Origin: Aquimarina sp. Aq107
Lineage (GTDB): Bacteria; Bacteroidota; Bacteroidia; Flavobacteriales; Flavobacteriaceae
Assembly (NCBI RefSeq): GCF_943733665.1
Contig: NZ_OX030782.1
Location: 3,706,501-3,770,500, forward strand
Direction: 5' to 3'
Length of the DNA: 64,000 bases
In this document: piece after piece, positions 18,341-27,772 of the stretch
Layout of the letters: every line of letters starts with the position of its first letter
Numbering within the stretch: position 1 is the stretch's first letter
The notes under the pieces: generated by a model
Told to the model about the DNA's origin: nothing
Seen by the model: the letters and a program-made list of their open reading frames with translations, nothing else
The model's database searches: none
Translations under genes and position numbers: made by a program

Positions 18341-19294
18341 CTAATTACTTACTACAGACGTTGAGTCTGTAACAGTTTCTGGAACTTCTTCTTCTAAAAT
18401 ATCTTCTTTTACAGCATCTGGATCAATCCAGATCTCTCCTTGCGCCTCTTTAGGTTCTGCAGGAGTTGTGCCGCCTAATGTGATTACATAACTAGCCACT
18501 TGCGCCATTTCTGCTGGTTTTAGCGTTTGCTTCCAGGCAACCATTCCTTTTCCATCACGACCACCTTCAGAAATAGTCCTGAATACGTTTTTAATACCTC
18601 CGCCCAAAATCCAATTTGGATCCGTTAGATTGGGACCGATACCTCCTCCTCCATCTGCTTTATGACACGCTACACAATTGGTTGTAAAAATTGCTTTTCC
18701 GGCAGAAATATCAGCAGCCTCTGTTAACAATACCACGGTATTTATATCCACAAGATCTTTTGCTGTTTTTTTATACGCTTCGATAGCAACCAAAGCCTCT
18801 GCTACTTCTGTTTCATACTCTTCTATCTGATTGTAATCATCAAATACATGGAAACGCACCAAATAGATCACTCCAAATAAAATAGTCGCATAAAAACCAT
18901 ACACCCACCAAGGCGGAAGGTTATTATCCAGCTCCTTAATTCCGTCATAATTGTGATCCAGAATGATTTCATCTTCTTCTGATACAGGTGTACTATCTAC
19001 CAATTTTAGATAGGTCGCTTTGATCCATCGAAATTGTTTCTCTTTTTTAATCTTTTGACTTAATACATAGCGTTCTTGAGCTTCGGGTTTCAGGGATTTA
19101 AACAACACACTTCGTAACGCCTCTACACAAATCTCTATGGCGATCCCAAATAACAATACGATTCCTAACACTACCCAAGTAATTGGTACTGCAATAAATG
19201 CTGATTCTTCTCCAGAATCCACTGCCCATTCTATTAAAAAATAAGTTATCAATAGCAATGCAATGACTCTGATATAGGATACTGTACTTCTCAT
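18341..19294 (-). CDS. ccoP: cbb3 oxidase subunit CcoP, one haem c site
   Basis: 317 aa. Two N-terminal membrane helices (about residues 8-22 and 33-55) and a further helix near 132-150 (WWVYGFYATILFGVIYLV) precede a cytochrome c domain with CVACH and the axial Met in KGMVAWKQTL. Only one CxxCH is present, whereas proteobacterial CcoP has two. An acidic tail (EDILEEEVPETV) follows. It overlaps ccoQ by 4 bp. Confidence 0.93.
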   Translation of the reverse strand: MRSTVSYIRVIALLLITYFLIEWAVDSGEESAFIAVPITWVVLGIVLLFGIAIEICVEALRSVLFKSLKPEAQERYVLSQKIKKEKQFRWIKATYLKLVDSTPVSEEDEIILDHNYDGIKELDNNLPPWWVYGFYATILFGVIYLVRFHVFDDYNQIEEYETEVAEALVAIEAYKKTAKDLVDINTVVLLTEAADISAGKAIFTTNCVACHKADGGGGIGPNLTDPNWILGGGIKNVFRTISEGGRDGKGMVAWKQTLKPAEMAQVASYVITLGGTTPAEPKEAQGEIWIDPDAVKEDILEEEVPETVTDSTSVVSN

Positions 19295-19482
19295 AGTATT
19301 AATTCGTTTTCATTTTCTGATTCAAAAGGAATCTCGCTTACTTCTTTTATATGTTCTTTTTTTGCTGAAATTACCCACCAGAATAAGGCAGTAAAAAAGA
19401 TGAAAAATATTAGTAGTGATATGATAGGATATATCTCTACGCCTTCGATACTTTCCATATGTCCTTTTATAAATTTAAACAT
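19291..19482 (-). CDS. ccoQ: cbb3 oxidase subunit CcoQ
   Basis: 63 aa with a single membrane helix (about residues 18-38) ending WWVISAKKEHIKEVSEIPFE, the FixQ/CcoQ pattern. It lies between ccoNO and ccoP and is coupled to ccoP by overlap. Confidence 0.85.
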   Translation of the reverse strand: MFKFIKGHMESIEGVEIYPIISLLIFFIFFTALFWWVISAKKEHIKEVSEIPFESENENELIL

Positions 19483-19489
19483 GGTATAT

Positions 19490-21682
19490 TTAATTTGAAT
19501 TTGCAGTTTCGTTTTTAACTTTGATATCCGTTCCTAATCGTTGTATGTAGGCAATTAAGGCGATGACTTCTCTATCTCTCATCTCGATAAAATCCAATCC
19601 ATTATCCTTAGCATATTTTTTATCTGCTTCATAGGTTTTGGCAAAATCTGGATCATCATACAGGTTTTTCTCTATCTGTGTCGCTTGCTCATCCATCCAT
19701 TGTTGGGCTTTAGTAATCTCTTCTGGAGTATAAGGAACCCCAAGAGTAACCATAGCTTCCATTTTGGTTTCTGTATCCGATCGATCGAGTTCATTTTTTA
19801 GCAGCCATTTATAACTTGGCATAATAGAACCCGACGAAGTACTTTGCGGATCATAGAAATGATTAAGGTGCCAGTTATCCGAGTATTTACCTCCGATACG
19901 CATCAGATCAGGCCCAGTTCGTTTACTTCCCCAAAGAAATGGGTGATCATAGACATATTCACCAGCCTTAGAATATTCTCCATAGCGCTCTACTTCACTG
20001 CGGAAAGGACGAATCATCTGCGAATGACAAGACACACAACTCTCTCTTATGTAAAGATCTCTACCTTCTAATTCTAGCGGTGTATAAGGTTTTACACTAG
20101 TAATTGTAGGGATATTGGAATCGATCATTAGGGTTGGTACAATCTGTACGGCTCCTCCAATAAGTATCGCAATTGTAGCAAAAATCGTAAGCTTTACCGG
20201 TCTTCTTTCTAACCAAATATGATATCCTTCTTTTGCAGTTCTTTTGTTAGTTACTTTTGTTAATGGAGCAGCTTCTGCCAATTCATCGGTAACCTTACTG
20301 CCTGCTTTGATTGTTTGGATCACATTATACAGCATGATAAACATCCCTAAGATGAACATACTACCACCGATAGCTCGCATCCAATACATCGGTATAATTT
20401 CGTTTACGGTTTCTAAAAAATTACCGTACACCAAACTTCCGTCTGGGTTAAACTGTTTCCACATAGAAGCCTGAACAAATCCAGCGACATACATAGGCAA
20501 TGCATACATAATAATCCCTAAGGTCCCGATCCAGAAATGTGCATTAGCCAATGCTGTAGACCATAATTTAGTTTTAAATATTTTAGGTATTAACCAATAT
20601 GCCATCCCAAAGGTGAAGAAGCCGTTCCATGCCAATGCACCTACGTGGACGTGTGCAATCACCCAATCACTAAAATGTGCGATAGCATTTACATTTTTTA
20701 AGGAAAGCATAGGACCTTCGAACGTGGCCATCCCATATCCTGTAATGGCAACAACCATAAATTTTAGCACTGGATCTGTACGAACTTTATCCCAGGCACC
20801 ACGCAAGGTTAATAATCCATTGATCATACCACCCCAAGATGGTGCAATTAGCATAATAGAAAATGCCACTCCTAAGTTCTGCGCCCAATCTGGTAGCGAA
20901 GAATATAGCAAATGGTGTGGTCCTGCCCAGATATAAATAAAAATCAATGACCAAAAATGCACAATCGATAATCGATAGGAATATACGGGCCGGTTCGCTG
21001 CTTTAGGTACAAAATAATACATCAATCCTAAAAAAGGAGTTGTAAGAAAGAAAGCTACCGCATTATGTCCATACCACCATTGTACCAGTGCATCCTGTAC
21101 TCCTGCATATACCGAATAACTTTTTAGCGCACTTACGGGTACTTCTAAACTATTAAAAATATGAAGTACCGCCACAGTAACTACAGTCGCCAGATAAAAC
21201 CAGATGGCTACATATAAATGACGTTGTCTTCGTTTTAGAATGGTCCCAATCAGATTCCAACCAAAAACTACCCAAATCACTGCAATCGCAATATCAAAAG
21301 GCCACTCTAGTTCTGCATATTCTTTAGAAGTTGTATATCCTAAGGGCAATGTAATTGCAGCGCCGACGATGATCAACTGCCAACACCAAAAGTTAATGTT
21401 ACTAAGCGTATCATTAAACATTCTGGTTTTTAGCAATCGCTGGGTAGAATAATATACTCCTGCAAAGATCGCATTACCTACAAAGGCAAAAATCACTGCA
21501 TTGGTATGTAATGGTCGTAAACGCCCAAAACTTAACCAAGGAATACCATCGGTAAGGTTAGGAAATAAAAACAGAAACGCCAGCAGCAATCCGACCGACA
21601 TCCCTACAATACCCCAAAGCATCGTGGCGTATAAGAATTTTTTTACGATTTTATTATCGTAATAGAATTGTTCTATGTTCAT
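19490..21682 (-). CDS. ccoNO: Fused cbb3 oxidase subunits CcoN and CcoO
   Basis: 730 aa. Residues 1-480 are the haem-copper oxidase core with about 12 helices and histidines in [26 protein letters not shown] and [11 protein letters not shown]. After a linker and one more helix (about 497-520) comes CcoO with haem motif [28 protein letters not shown] and MPSYKWL. The fusion is usual in Bacteroidota. It is the catalytic part of a high-affinity terminal oxidase for low O2. Confidence 0.96.
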   Translation of the reverse strand: MNIEQFYYDNKIVKKFLYATMLWGIVGMSVGLLLAFLFLFPNLTDGIPWLSFGRLRPLHTNAVIFAFVGNAIFAGVYYSTQRLLKTRMFNDTLSNINFWCWQLIIVGAAITLPLGYTTSKEYAELEWPFDIAIAVIWVVFGWNLIGTILKRRQRHLYVAIWFYLATVVTVAVLHIFNSLEVPVSALKSYSVYAGVQDALVQWWYGHNAVAFFLTTPFLGLMYYFVPKAANRPVYSYRLSIVHFWSLIFIYIWAGPHHLLYSSLPDWAQNLGVAFSIMLIAPSWGGMINGLLTLRGAWDKVRTDPVLKFMVVAITGYGMATFEGPMLSLKNVNAIAHFSDWVIAHVHVGALAWNGFFTFGMAYWLIPKIFKTKLWSTALANAHFWIGTLGIIMYALPMYVAGFVQASMWKQFNPDGSLVYGNFLETVNEIIPMYWMRAIGGSMFILGMFIMLYNVIQTIKAGSKVTDELAEAAPLTKVTNKRTAKEGYHIWLERRPVKLTIFATIAILIGGAVQIVPTLMIDSNIPTITSVKPYTPLELEGRDLYIRESCVSCHSQMIRPFRSEVERYGEYSKAGEYVYDHPFLWGSKRTGPDLMRIGGKYSDNWHLNHFYDPQSTSSGSIMPSYKWLLKNELDRSDTETKMEAMVTLGVPYTPEEITKAQQWMDEQATQIEKNLYDDPDFAKTYEADKKYAKDNGLDFIEMRDREVIALIAYIQRLGTDIKVKNETANSN

Positions 21683-21689
21683 ATTATAC

Positions 21690-21878
21690 TTAATTGTTAT
21701 TAGTTGTTACTGAAGATTTTTCTTTGGATTCTGTGATCACCTCATCATCAAACAGCATTCTGATTGCGGGTGTATAGGTATCATCGTACTGTCCTTTTCT
21801 TACAGAAAGAATAAAAGCCACAAAAAATACGAGGGCAACAACGATACTAATGGTTAATAAAACATATATAACACCCAT
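21690..21878 (-). CDS. ccoS: cbb3 oxidase assembly protein CcoS
   Basis: The start is placed at [16 protein letters not shown] (codon 13 of the longest frame) because the upstream codons contain the -7 promoter box. One membrane helix is followed by [21 protein letters not shown], the CcoS signature. CcoS is needed for cofactor insertion into the oxidase. It is the first gene of the operon here. The copper ATPase gene ccoI, a common upstream neighbour, is absent and the cassette array starts about 200 bp away. Confidence 0.9.
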   Translation of the reverse strand: MGVIYVLLTISIVVALVFFVAFILSVRKGQYDDTYTPAIRMLFDDEVITESKEKSSVTTNNN

Positions 21879-21928
21879 AGCGGTTCTTATTATGCTCCAA
21901 AAGTATGGGTGCACGTTTTCTTAAAAAA

Positions 21929-21940
21929 TGACATTTATCA
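21929..21940 (-). promoter_or_regulatory. FNR-like box driving the ccoS-NO-Q-P-G-H operon
   Basis: TGACATTTATCA. The minus-strand -7 box TACTTTTG (21905-21898) ends 36.5 bp from its centre, and the ccoS start at 21878 follows 19 bp later. Confidence 0.8.
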
Positions 21941-22080
21941 GGTTTTAGAAAGGTAGTTTGTACTAAGAACTGGTGTTATTAGTAACTCTTATAATTTGGT
22001 AGAAGAAATAGTTATATAAAGTATCTGAATTAGAATTTTGAATTTGGGGAATTTTTAATTTATTTTAGAAGCAGAAAACA

Positions 22081-22152
22081 AATAATTACAAATGCGTGTA
22101 ATTAATTACAAACGGTACTATACGTAATAACTATACTCGCATGTTGTGCGTC
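22081..22152 (+). other. Left boundary of the cassette array (attI-like candidate)
   Basis: The first cassette core GTT lies at 22143-22145 inside ATGTTGTGCGTC. Just upstream are two copies of AATTACAAAYG, 20 bp apart (22084 and 22104), and a 14-bp palindrome TGTAATTAATTACA. Direct repeats beside the first cassette resemble integrase-binding repeats of an attI site, but there is no integrase here, so this is only a candidate. Confidence 0.4.
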
Positions 22153-22164
22153 ATTAGAAAAAAA

Positions 22165-22878
22165 ATGGAATTGAAAGAGGAATTAATAAAATCTTTTCAC
22201 GAGCAATTTGCTCAAAATCAAAATCATCATCAGAAATTATTCTTTCAGATACTCTCAGTAATCGTAACTGTTACGGTTGGATATAGCTATGCATATACAA
22301 TGGGTGGAGAAATCCCAAACACTGAATTAAAACCTTCTGTTTTTCTTCTTTCTCTTGCTCTTATTATTTCAACTATTGTTTTAGGCTTGAGTTTAGTACT
22401 TCTTTCAAATATGGCATATGGTTTTAGACGTGATCAATATGTAAATAATCGAATTAGAAAATACGCAAAACTTATTCATAATGAGAATGAGACAAAAGAC
22501 ATCTTTCCAAAATCTTATGATCCTGCTTGGAGTTTTAATAAAAAACAGGAAGATTACTCAGAAAGATTAAAAAGAATGGCTTTACCAATACGTTTGACAT
22601 ACGGATTATGGATTTGGATTCTAAAGAGATTATCGTGGATGCCTAATTTTCACAATTATCTATTTTTTATGCTTGGCTTAATTCAAATACTGTTGTTAGT
22701 AAGCTATATTTTTAATCCTTTTGACAATGTTATCTTATTTAATTTTAGTGAACCAATTGAGTGGACTTTTTTAATAACTATTTTTGTTTGGCTAATTCTA
22801 ACAGGCTTGGTTTTACGATCGCAATCGGTATTTTATAAAAAATTAGGAGTTTTATATAAGAAAAAATCAAATGATTGA
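22165..22878 (+). CDS. Cassette 1, hypothetical four-helix membrane protein
   Basis: The start is set at MELKEELIKSFHEQ because the longer frame begins 2 bp before the cassette junction. 237 aa: an amphipathic N-terminus, two helices (about 24-46 and 55-82), a charged cytosolic stretch (85-145) and two C-terminal helices. I recognise no family. It overlaps the next gene by 8 bp, so cassette 1 carries a two-gene unit. Confidence 0.6.
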   Translation: MELKEELIKSFHEQFAQNQNHHQKLFFQILSVIVTVTVGYSYAYTMGGEIPNTELKPSVFLLSLALIISTIVLGLSLVLLSNMAYGFRRDQYVNNRIRKYAKLIHNENETKDIFPKSYDPAWSFNKKQEDYSERLKRMALPIRLTYGLWIWILKRLSWMPNFHNYLFFMLGLIQILLLVSYIFNPFDNVILFNFSEPIEWTFLITIFVWLILTGLVLRSQSVFYKKLGVLYKKKSND

Positions 22879-23449
22879 TAAAATTGCTGAAATACCAATG
22901 TTTATTGGAAAAAATATTATTGGAGGTATTTTTATTGGTGTCGCTCTAATCATTCTTGTGAGGCTTTTATTTAAAGAAAAAATAGAGACTATAATTTCAT
23001 TAGAAATCATAAGATGGATCATAATAACTTATTGTTTTATAGCTTCAATTAGCTGGCTACTTTTACTAATATTTCCACACTCTGAGGAATATGCTTTTCT
23101 TAATAGAGCAACTGGACCATATGCTTGGGCTTACTGGTTAATGTTATTAATGAACACTGTAGTTCCGTTTATACTTTTGAATAAAAGCATTGGAAAGAAA
23201 ATCTATATAATATTTTTTTTGACCTTGTTTATGAATATTGGTTGGATTTTTGAATACTTTATCATATTTGTAACAAGTTTACATAGGGATTTTTCTGATG
23301 GTAACCACACAGATCTCTTACTGAATAGCAGACAAATAAAAACTCTAGTAAAAGGCTTCTTTATTGGATTAATTTCTCTTGTTGCTGGAAATGGAATTAG
23401 AAAATGGAGCACATTAACTAAAGAAAAACGAACGCACAACAATGTATAA
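22871..23449 (+). CDS. Cassette 1, hypothetical multi-helix membrane protein
   Basis: 192 aa with about five membrane helices, including GPYAWAYWLMLLMNTVVPFILL, which resembles quinol-side subunits such as NrfD but is too short for a family call. The last codons THNNV-stop are written in the inverted-repeat core (CACAACAATGTATAA), so the recombination site supplies the stop codon. Confidence 0.6.
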   Translation: MIDKIAEIPMFIGKNIIGGIFIGVALIILVRLLFKEKIETIISLEIIRWIIITYCFIASISWLLLLIFPHSEEYAFLNRATGPYAWAYWLMLLMNTVVPFILLNKSIGKKIYIIFFLTLFMNIGWIFEYFIIFVTSLHRDFSDGNHTDLLLNSRQIKTLVKGFFIGLISLVAGNGIRKWSTLTKEKRTHNNV

Positions 23450-23630
23450 GAAAACACAGGGCTTTTAGGCTTAATCAAAAGGTCTGTGTTTATTTGCAAA
23501 GTCGCCAACTATAAAATTTGGCGTTTACAAGAAAAAAGATAAAAGCAAAATATTTATATTTGGCTTAGTACCAACCCGAAACGTATCGCTTATCACCTGC
23601 CCTACGTTTCTTATACTAAACGTTGTGAGC
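23431..23630 (+). repeat. attC-like site 1 (about 200 bp)
   Basis: Outer arms ACGCACAACAATGTATAAG and CTTATACTAAACGTTGTGAG pair with extrahelical bases. An inner hairpin GCCAACTATAAAATTTGGC is present. ACGCACAA (23432-23439) is the exact complement of the cassette 1 start TTGTGCGT (22144-22151). Confidence 0.85.
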
Positions 23631-23660
23631 AAGCTAAAAAAACATCGAGATTAAATTGAA

Positions 23661-24293
23661 ATGATAGGAATTGAAAATTATTTAGGTTTTATTATTGCTG
23701 GAATTATTATGAATTTGACGCCTGGAGCAGATACGATTTATATAATCACACGAAGTATTGCTCAAGGTAAAAAAGCTGGAATTTACTCTGTTCTCGGAAT
23801 TAGTTGTGGAGCAATAATACACGTAATTTTAGCTGGACTTGGACTTTCTGTAATTTTAGCTAATTCAATTCTGGCGTTTAATATTATCAAATGGATTGGA
23901 GCAGTTTATTTGATTTATTTAGGTGTCAAAATGTTATTAGACAAATCAAAATTATTCGCTGACAAACAAACCGAATTTGAAAAACTGAATTTTTGGAAAA
24001 TATTCCGACAAGGATTTTGGACAAATTTGCTAAATCCTAAAGTGGCGATTTTCTTTTTATCATTATTACCGCAGTTTATAAAACCTGAATATGTGGATAG
24101 TTCAATACCATTTATAATTCTTGGTTTGACATTCTTGACAACTGGAACAATTTGGTGTTTATTTTTAGCTTATTCAGCGTCATTTATGACTAATACATTG
24201 CGGAATAATGACCGAATTGGAAAAATAATGAAGAAAGTGAGCGGATTTGTATTTGTTGGTTTAGGTCTTCAATTATTGCTCAAACGAAATTGA
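23661..24293 (+). CDS. Cassette 2, LysE/RhtB-family amino-acid exporter
   Basis: 210 aa with six hydrophobic helices. The signature IMNLTPGADTIYIITRS lies at residues 17-33, and FWTNLLNPKVAIFFLSLLPQF near 118-138 is the second family motif. It should export amino acids or homoserine-type compounds across the inner membrane. It is a single-gene cassette with its own attC-like site downstream. Confidence 0.9.
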   Translation: MIGIENYLGFIIAGIIMNLTPGADTIYIITRSIAQGKKAGIYSVLGISCGAIIHVILAGLGLSVILANSILAFNIIKWIGAVYLIYLGVKMLLDKSKLFADKQTEFEKLNFWKIFRQGFWTNLLNPKVAIFFLSLLPQFIKPEYVDSSIPFIILGLTFLTTGTIWCLFLAYSASFMTNTLRNNDRIGKIMKKVSGFVFVGLGLQLLLKRN

Positions 24294-24308
24294 TTGCGCA
24301 GAAAGCCA

Positions 24309-24510
24309 GCTCACAACAATGTATATAAAAAATAGCGCAAGTCGTTGCTAACACAAAGGTTTGGGCATTTTTGGAAAGTCGCCAAATTTTTAAATTTGAC
24401 AAATTCCCAAAAATAAAATAATTAGTAAAATTTAAAAATTCGGCTTGTGTATAATCCGAAAAGTTAATGCTTATTTTCAGCGCTACTTTTCATATACGAG
24501 ACGTTATGCC
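24309..24510 (+). repeat. attC-like site 2 (about 200 bp)
   Basis: 5' arm GCTCACAACAATGTATATA, inner TAGCGC/GCGCTA, 3' arm CATATACGAGACGTTATGCC. GCTCACAA is the exact complement of the cassette 2 start TTGTGAGC (23623-23630). It also carries an inner GCCAAATTTTTAAATTTG hairpin. Confidence 0.88.
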
Positions 24511-24524
24511 TAATCCCCAATTAG

Positions 24525-25577
24525 ATGAGTGAAGTATTAAAAAAAATAGAGAATGTAAAAAAAAACAAGTCTTCTTTATTAAACTTGTCCGGAATGAGTT
24601 TGAAAAAAATTCCTGCAGAAGTTTTTGAACTTAATTTTCTTACCAACCTTAATCTAAGGAATAATAATATTTCCGAAATACCTGATGGAATTTCAAAACT
24701 TTCGAATTTAAAAGTTGCATATTTTGATTCGAATAAAATTGAATTCGTTTCTAAAGAACTTTACAATCTAGAGCAACTAACTGTTTTAGATTTGGGAAGT
24801 AACAAAATAAAAGAAATACCAAACGAGATAGGTCACTTAAAAAATCTGACAAAACTGCTTATCTCAAGAAATGATTTAAATACTATTGCTAAACCTATTG
24901 GATACTTAAATAAGTTAAAAATATTTGATTTAAGAAATAACACTCTTCAAAAAATCCCTAAAGAATTTGGAGAATTAATTAACTTAAATCGACTTGATTT
25001 ATCTAAAAATGAACTATCAAATTTCGAAATTAATTGTGATAGGTTAAATCAACTCGAATGGTTAAACCTTAAGTCTAATAAAATATCAGAAGTTTCAACA
25101 ACGATTGGTAGACTTAGCAATTTAACAAAGTTAGATTTAGGTGACAATAAATTATTTAAAACACCTTTAAACCTTGAACAACTAAAGAAATTAGAACAAT
25201 TAAACCTTTCTGAAAACTCAATTTCTTCCTTAGAGCTGGATATCAAAAAAATGAAAAGCTTGAATGAAGTGAAAATATTTCTCAATTCTGATATCCAAAT
25301 TCAAAATGGATTGGTAAAAAAACTGATTAAAAGAAAATCTTGGTCGAACAGTCAATTTAAATTAATAGTCGATAATGAACAAGCAGAAAAATTAGCGAAA
25401 TTTAAAGACCATTTCAAGTCTGGAGCGATTGGAGTAATTGATTTTGCGAATAAAAAAATTCCACTCGGCCATTACAAACAAATTGGACCTGATATAGTGG
25501 AGAAATATGAACTAAAAGACCCAATGAGAGAAAGAATACGTGAAAAAATCACTGGGCATAACAATGGCTATAGTTAA
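24525..25577 (+). CDS. Cassette 3, leucine-rich-repeat protein
   Basis: 350 aa. From residue 17 to about 260 there are some ten LRRs of 23 residues with the consensus LxxLxxLxLxxNxIxxIPxxIGxL, the bacterial (plant-like) type. A basic C-terminal region follows with no recognised domain. No signal peptide is visible, so a cytosolic binding role is likely; the partner is unknown. The C-terminus HNNGYS is encoded by the 5' arm of the recombination site. Confidence 0.85.
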   Translation: MSEVLKKIENVKKNKSSLLNLSGMSLKKIPAEVFELNFLTNLNLRNNNISEIPDGISKLSNLKVAYFDSNKIEFVSKELYNLEQLTVLDLGSNKIKEIPNEIGHLKNLTKLLISRNDLNTIAKPIGYLNKLKIFDLRNNTLQKIPKEFGELINLNRLDLSKNELSNFEINCDRLNQLEWLNLKSNKISEVSTTIGRLSNLTKLDLGDNKLFKTPLNLEQLKKLEQLNLSENSISSLELDIKKMKSLNEVKIFLNSDIQIQNGLVKKLIKRKSWSNSQFKLIVDNEQAEKLAKFKDHFKSGAIGVIDFANKKIPLGHYKQIGPDIVEKYELKDPMRERIREKITGHNNGYS

Positions 25578-25755
25578 TACGGGTTTTGGTGCTTAATCCT
25601 AAGTTTAGTGTATTTTTATAAAGTCCGCCAAATCTTTTGATTTGGCTTTAAAATGAAAAAATAAAACAAAATAAAAAGTTTTGGCTAGGTGCTTAATCGG
25701 AAATTAATCGCTTGTTAACTCCCCCGTACTAACCATAGCCAAGACGTTAGCAAAC
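25555..25755 (+). repeat. attC-like site 3 (about 200 bp)
   Basis: It begins GGCATAACAATGGCTATAG and ends CTAACCATAGCCAAGACGTTAG. GGCATAA is the exact complement of the cassette 3 start TTATGCC (24504-24510). The inner hairpin is GCCAAATCTTTTGATTTGGC. Confidence 0.88.
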
Positions 25756-25775
25756 ATTAAGAAAAAAAATAAACA

Positions 25776-26294
25776 ATGACATTAGACAATCTACTAGAAA
25801 CAATAATAAAATCAGATTCTACCAATTGGAATGAGATTGGTTGTTGGGGATATGGAAGTGGGCCCTCTTATAAAAGTCAATTTACATTTTATGAAGCATT
25901 TGACGGAGATTCGAATATCTTAAAAGAAGATTCTCATAGTACTGTTTCTGTTTTTAAAGACGACCTGTCAATAACAATGGCTTATGGTTTAATGTCAAAT
26001 GATGATTTTAAAGAAAAATGGGCTAACAAATTCCCTGACCCTAAAGCATATTCTCAAATGGTTGATATTTTCTATAACAATTCTTTAGTTTTTCGAGAAA
26101 CATATCTTGTTGTAGATGGCGGACGATGTAAGTTACCAATTCCAAGTTATGATGAAAATGGAGAACTTTATGTAGCACAAGGATATTACGATTTCATAAA
26201 ATTCTTAGAAATGCTTTCATCGGGAACATCAAAAAACTTCGACTATTATTTCGGACAAACGGGAATTAAAATTATTGACAGGGAATGGAAATAA
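25776..26294 (+). CDS. Cassette 4, hypothetical cytosolic protein
   Basis: 172 aa, acidic and aromatic-rich, with no signal peptide or membrane segment and no family I recognise. Notable stretches are EIGCWGYGSGPSYKSQFTFYEAF and YLVVDGGRCKLPIPS. It overlaps the following gene by 10 bp. Size and isolation resemble small immunity-type proteins, but nothing proves that. Confidence 0.55.
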   Translation: MTLDNLLETIIKSDSTNWNEIGCWGYGSGPSYKSQFTFYEAFDGDSNILKEDSHSTVSVFKDDLSITMAYGLMSNDDFKEKWANKFPDPKAYSQMVDIFYNNSLVFRETYLVVDGGRCKLPIPSYDENGELYVAQGYYDFIKFLEMLSSGTSKNFDYYFGQTGIKIIDREWK

Positions 26295-26800
26295 CTAGCC
26301 TGATTGTTGGAATTGTTGGAGCTATTGCTTCTGCATATGGCGCGTATTTAGCTATTAATGAGGCTAAAAAAGCAAAAAAGTCTGCTGATAAAGCCGAAGA
26401 AATGAAAAATGCTATCGCAACTGAGCAAAACAAAATTTCTCTTGGAAGACTATTCAATGAAACTAAAAATTGTATGCGAATTACAATTAAGTTAGCAACT
26501 TCGGCTACACCAGATAAAAAAACTAGAGGGTTAAATTATCAAGATTCAATAGGGAAAATTAGAGAGTTTATTGATGTTTTAAAGGAAAACTGCCATTACT
26601 TACCTGAACCAAAGATAAAACTAGTCGAAAAAGAATATCAGAATATCGAAACTCAACTTGTTGGATTAGCCAAAGAAAATAATCAACCAAAAAAATACGA
26701 GATTGGAGACGATATTCATAAATCTATGGGAGAAATATTAAAACACATTAAGCCTGAATTAGACGTAAAAACGTTTGCTAACAAGGTGTATAAAACATAG
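26285..26800 (+). CDS. Cassette 4, membrane-anchored coiled-coil protein
   Basis: 171 aa. One N-terminal membrane helix (residues 5-25) is followed by an Ala/Lys-rich coiled coil (ANEAKKAKKSADKAEEMKN-like) and a helical body. No family is recognised. The last residues ANKVYKT and the stop codon are encoded within the recombination-site arm (GCTAACAAGGTGTATAAAAC). Confidence 0.55.
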   Translation: MEITSLIVGIVGAIASAYGAYLAINEAKKAKKSADKAEEMKNAIATEQNKISLGRLFNETKNCMRITIKLATSATPDKKTRGLNYQDSIGKIREFIDVLKENCHYLPEPKIKLVEKEYQNIETQLVGLAKENNQPKKYEIGDDIHKSMGEILKHIKPELDVKTFANKVYKT

Positions 26801-26974
26801 CTAATAAGTATAAACCTTAAGGCTTGTGCTTATATCCAAAGACCGCCAAATTTTTAAATTTGGCTTTTATGAATGATAAATTAAAAACAAAATATAAAAA
26901 TTCGGCTCTGTGTTAACCCGAAAAGTTAGTGTCTTTTTACACGCTACGTTTCATACACAGAACGTTAGCAATAA
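26773..26974 (+). repeat. attC-like site 4 (about 200 bp)
   Basis: GTTTGCTAA at its start is the exact 9-bp complement of the cassette 4 start TTAGCAAAC (25747-25755). Arms GGTGTATAAAACATAGC and GCTACGTTTCATACAC. The inner hairpin is GCCAAATTTTTAAATTTGGC. Confidence 0.9.
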
Positions 26975-26988
26975 GCCAGAAATAAATT

Positions 26989-27540
26989 ATGAAAAAAGAT
27001 TTTGAGAAAAAACTAAAATCAAAAAGGACTATATTAAAGGGAATTGGAATTCTTGAAATAATTGGCGGAATTACTGGTATTGGATTAATAATGTGGTTGA
27101 TTTTAAAAGGAATTGAAACAAATATTTATTTATATCTGATTTTATTACTTGCTTTTGGGTTTTACTTTTACTCAATTTTTGCTGGAATTAAAATTTTCAG
27201 GAACCTCGAACAAGGAACTTTTCATTCTATAGTTTTACAATTAATACAGCTTATAGCAATATCATATGGAGGAGTTACCTATTTATTAACTTCTGCTGGA
27301 TATTTATTTATTGGATATAATATTACCGGGAACGATCTTAAATTAGAAACTTACCTCGGAAGTAGATTTCAAATTAATATTATTAACTCTGATCAAGACA
27401 GTTTTGTCTTCATAAATATAGTAGCACTTGTTATTCTGATCATAATTGATACGTCTAAAAAAAGTATTAAGGAACAAGCAAAACTTAAAGAAAGTTATGA
27501 CGCTAATATGAGAGAGTTTGAGAAAAAAGCCAATTGCTAA
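26989..27540 (+). CDS. Cassette 5, hypothetical membrane protein
   Basis: 183 aa with about four membrane helices (near 16-36, 44-64, 78-105 and 138-158) and a charged C-terminal tail. No family is recognised. The C-terminal codons ANC run into the recombination-site core ATTGCTAAC. Confidence 0.55.
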   Translation: MKKDFEKKLKSKRTILKGIGILEIIGGITGIGLIMWLILKGIETNIYLYLILLLAFGFYFYSIFAGIKIFRNLEQGTFHSIVLQLIQLIAISYGGVTYLLTSAGYLFIGYNITGNDLKLETYLGSRFQINIINSDQDSFVFINIVALVILIIIDTSKKSIKEQAKLKESYDANMREFEKKANC

Positions 27541-27710
27541 CATTATATATGAAATCAGAGCAAAGTTTGGTACCAATCTAAAGGTCATTTCCTTTTTGCA
27601 ATGGCGCTAGATTTTTATAAGTTTAATAAGAAATAAAAATGCGTAGATAAATCAATTGGTTCAAGCATGTTTGCCTTGCTCCGATTCATATATTTGGCGT
27701 TGTGGTGCAT
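27533..27710 (+). repeat. attC-like site 5 (second sequence family, about 178 bp)
   Basis: ATTGCTAA is the exact complement of the cassette 5 start TTAGCAAT. Arms CATTATATATGAAATCAGAG and CTCCGATTCATATATTTGG. The interior differs from sites 1-4 but matches site 19, some 22 kb away. Confidence 0.85.
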
Positions 27711-27772
27711 TTAAGAAAAACTGTAACAAACATAAAAAATTGTAATCTTTAGAGTAGAAATCAAATAATACT

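Noticed and set aside
20244..20936. Plus-strand frames within ccoNO (76 and 107 aa)
   Set aside because: They are shadow frames opposite a well-supported oxidase gene.
23450..24510. MITE or transposon insertion as the origin of the long repeats
   Set aside because: There are no target-site duplications, and the terminal bases differ from copy to copy in step with the cassette they belong to, which insertion of identical elements would not produce.
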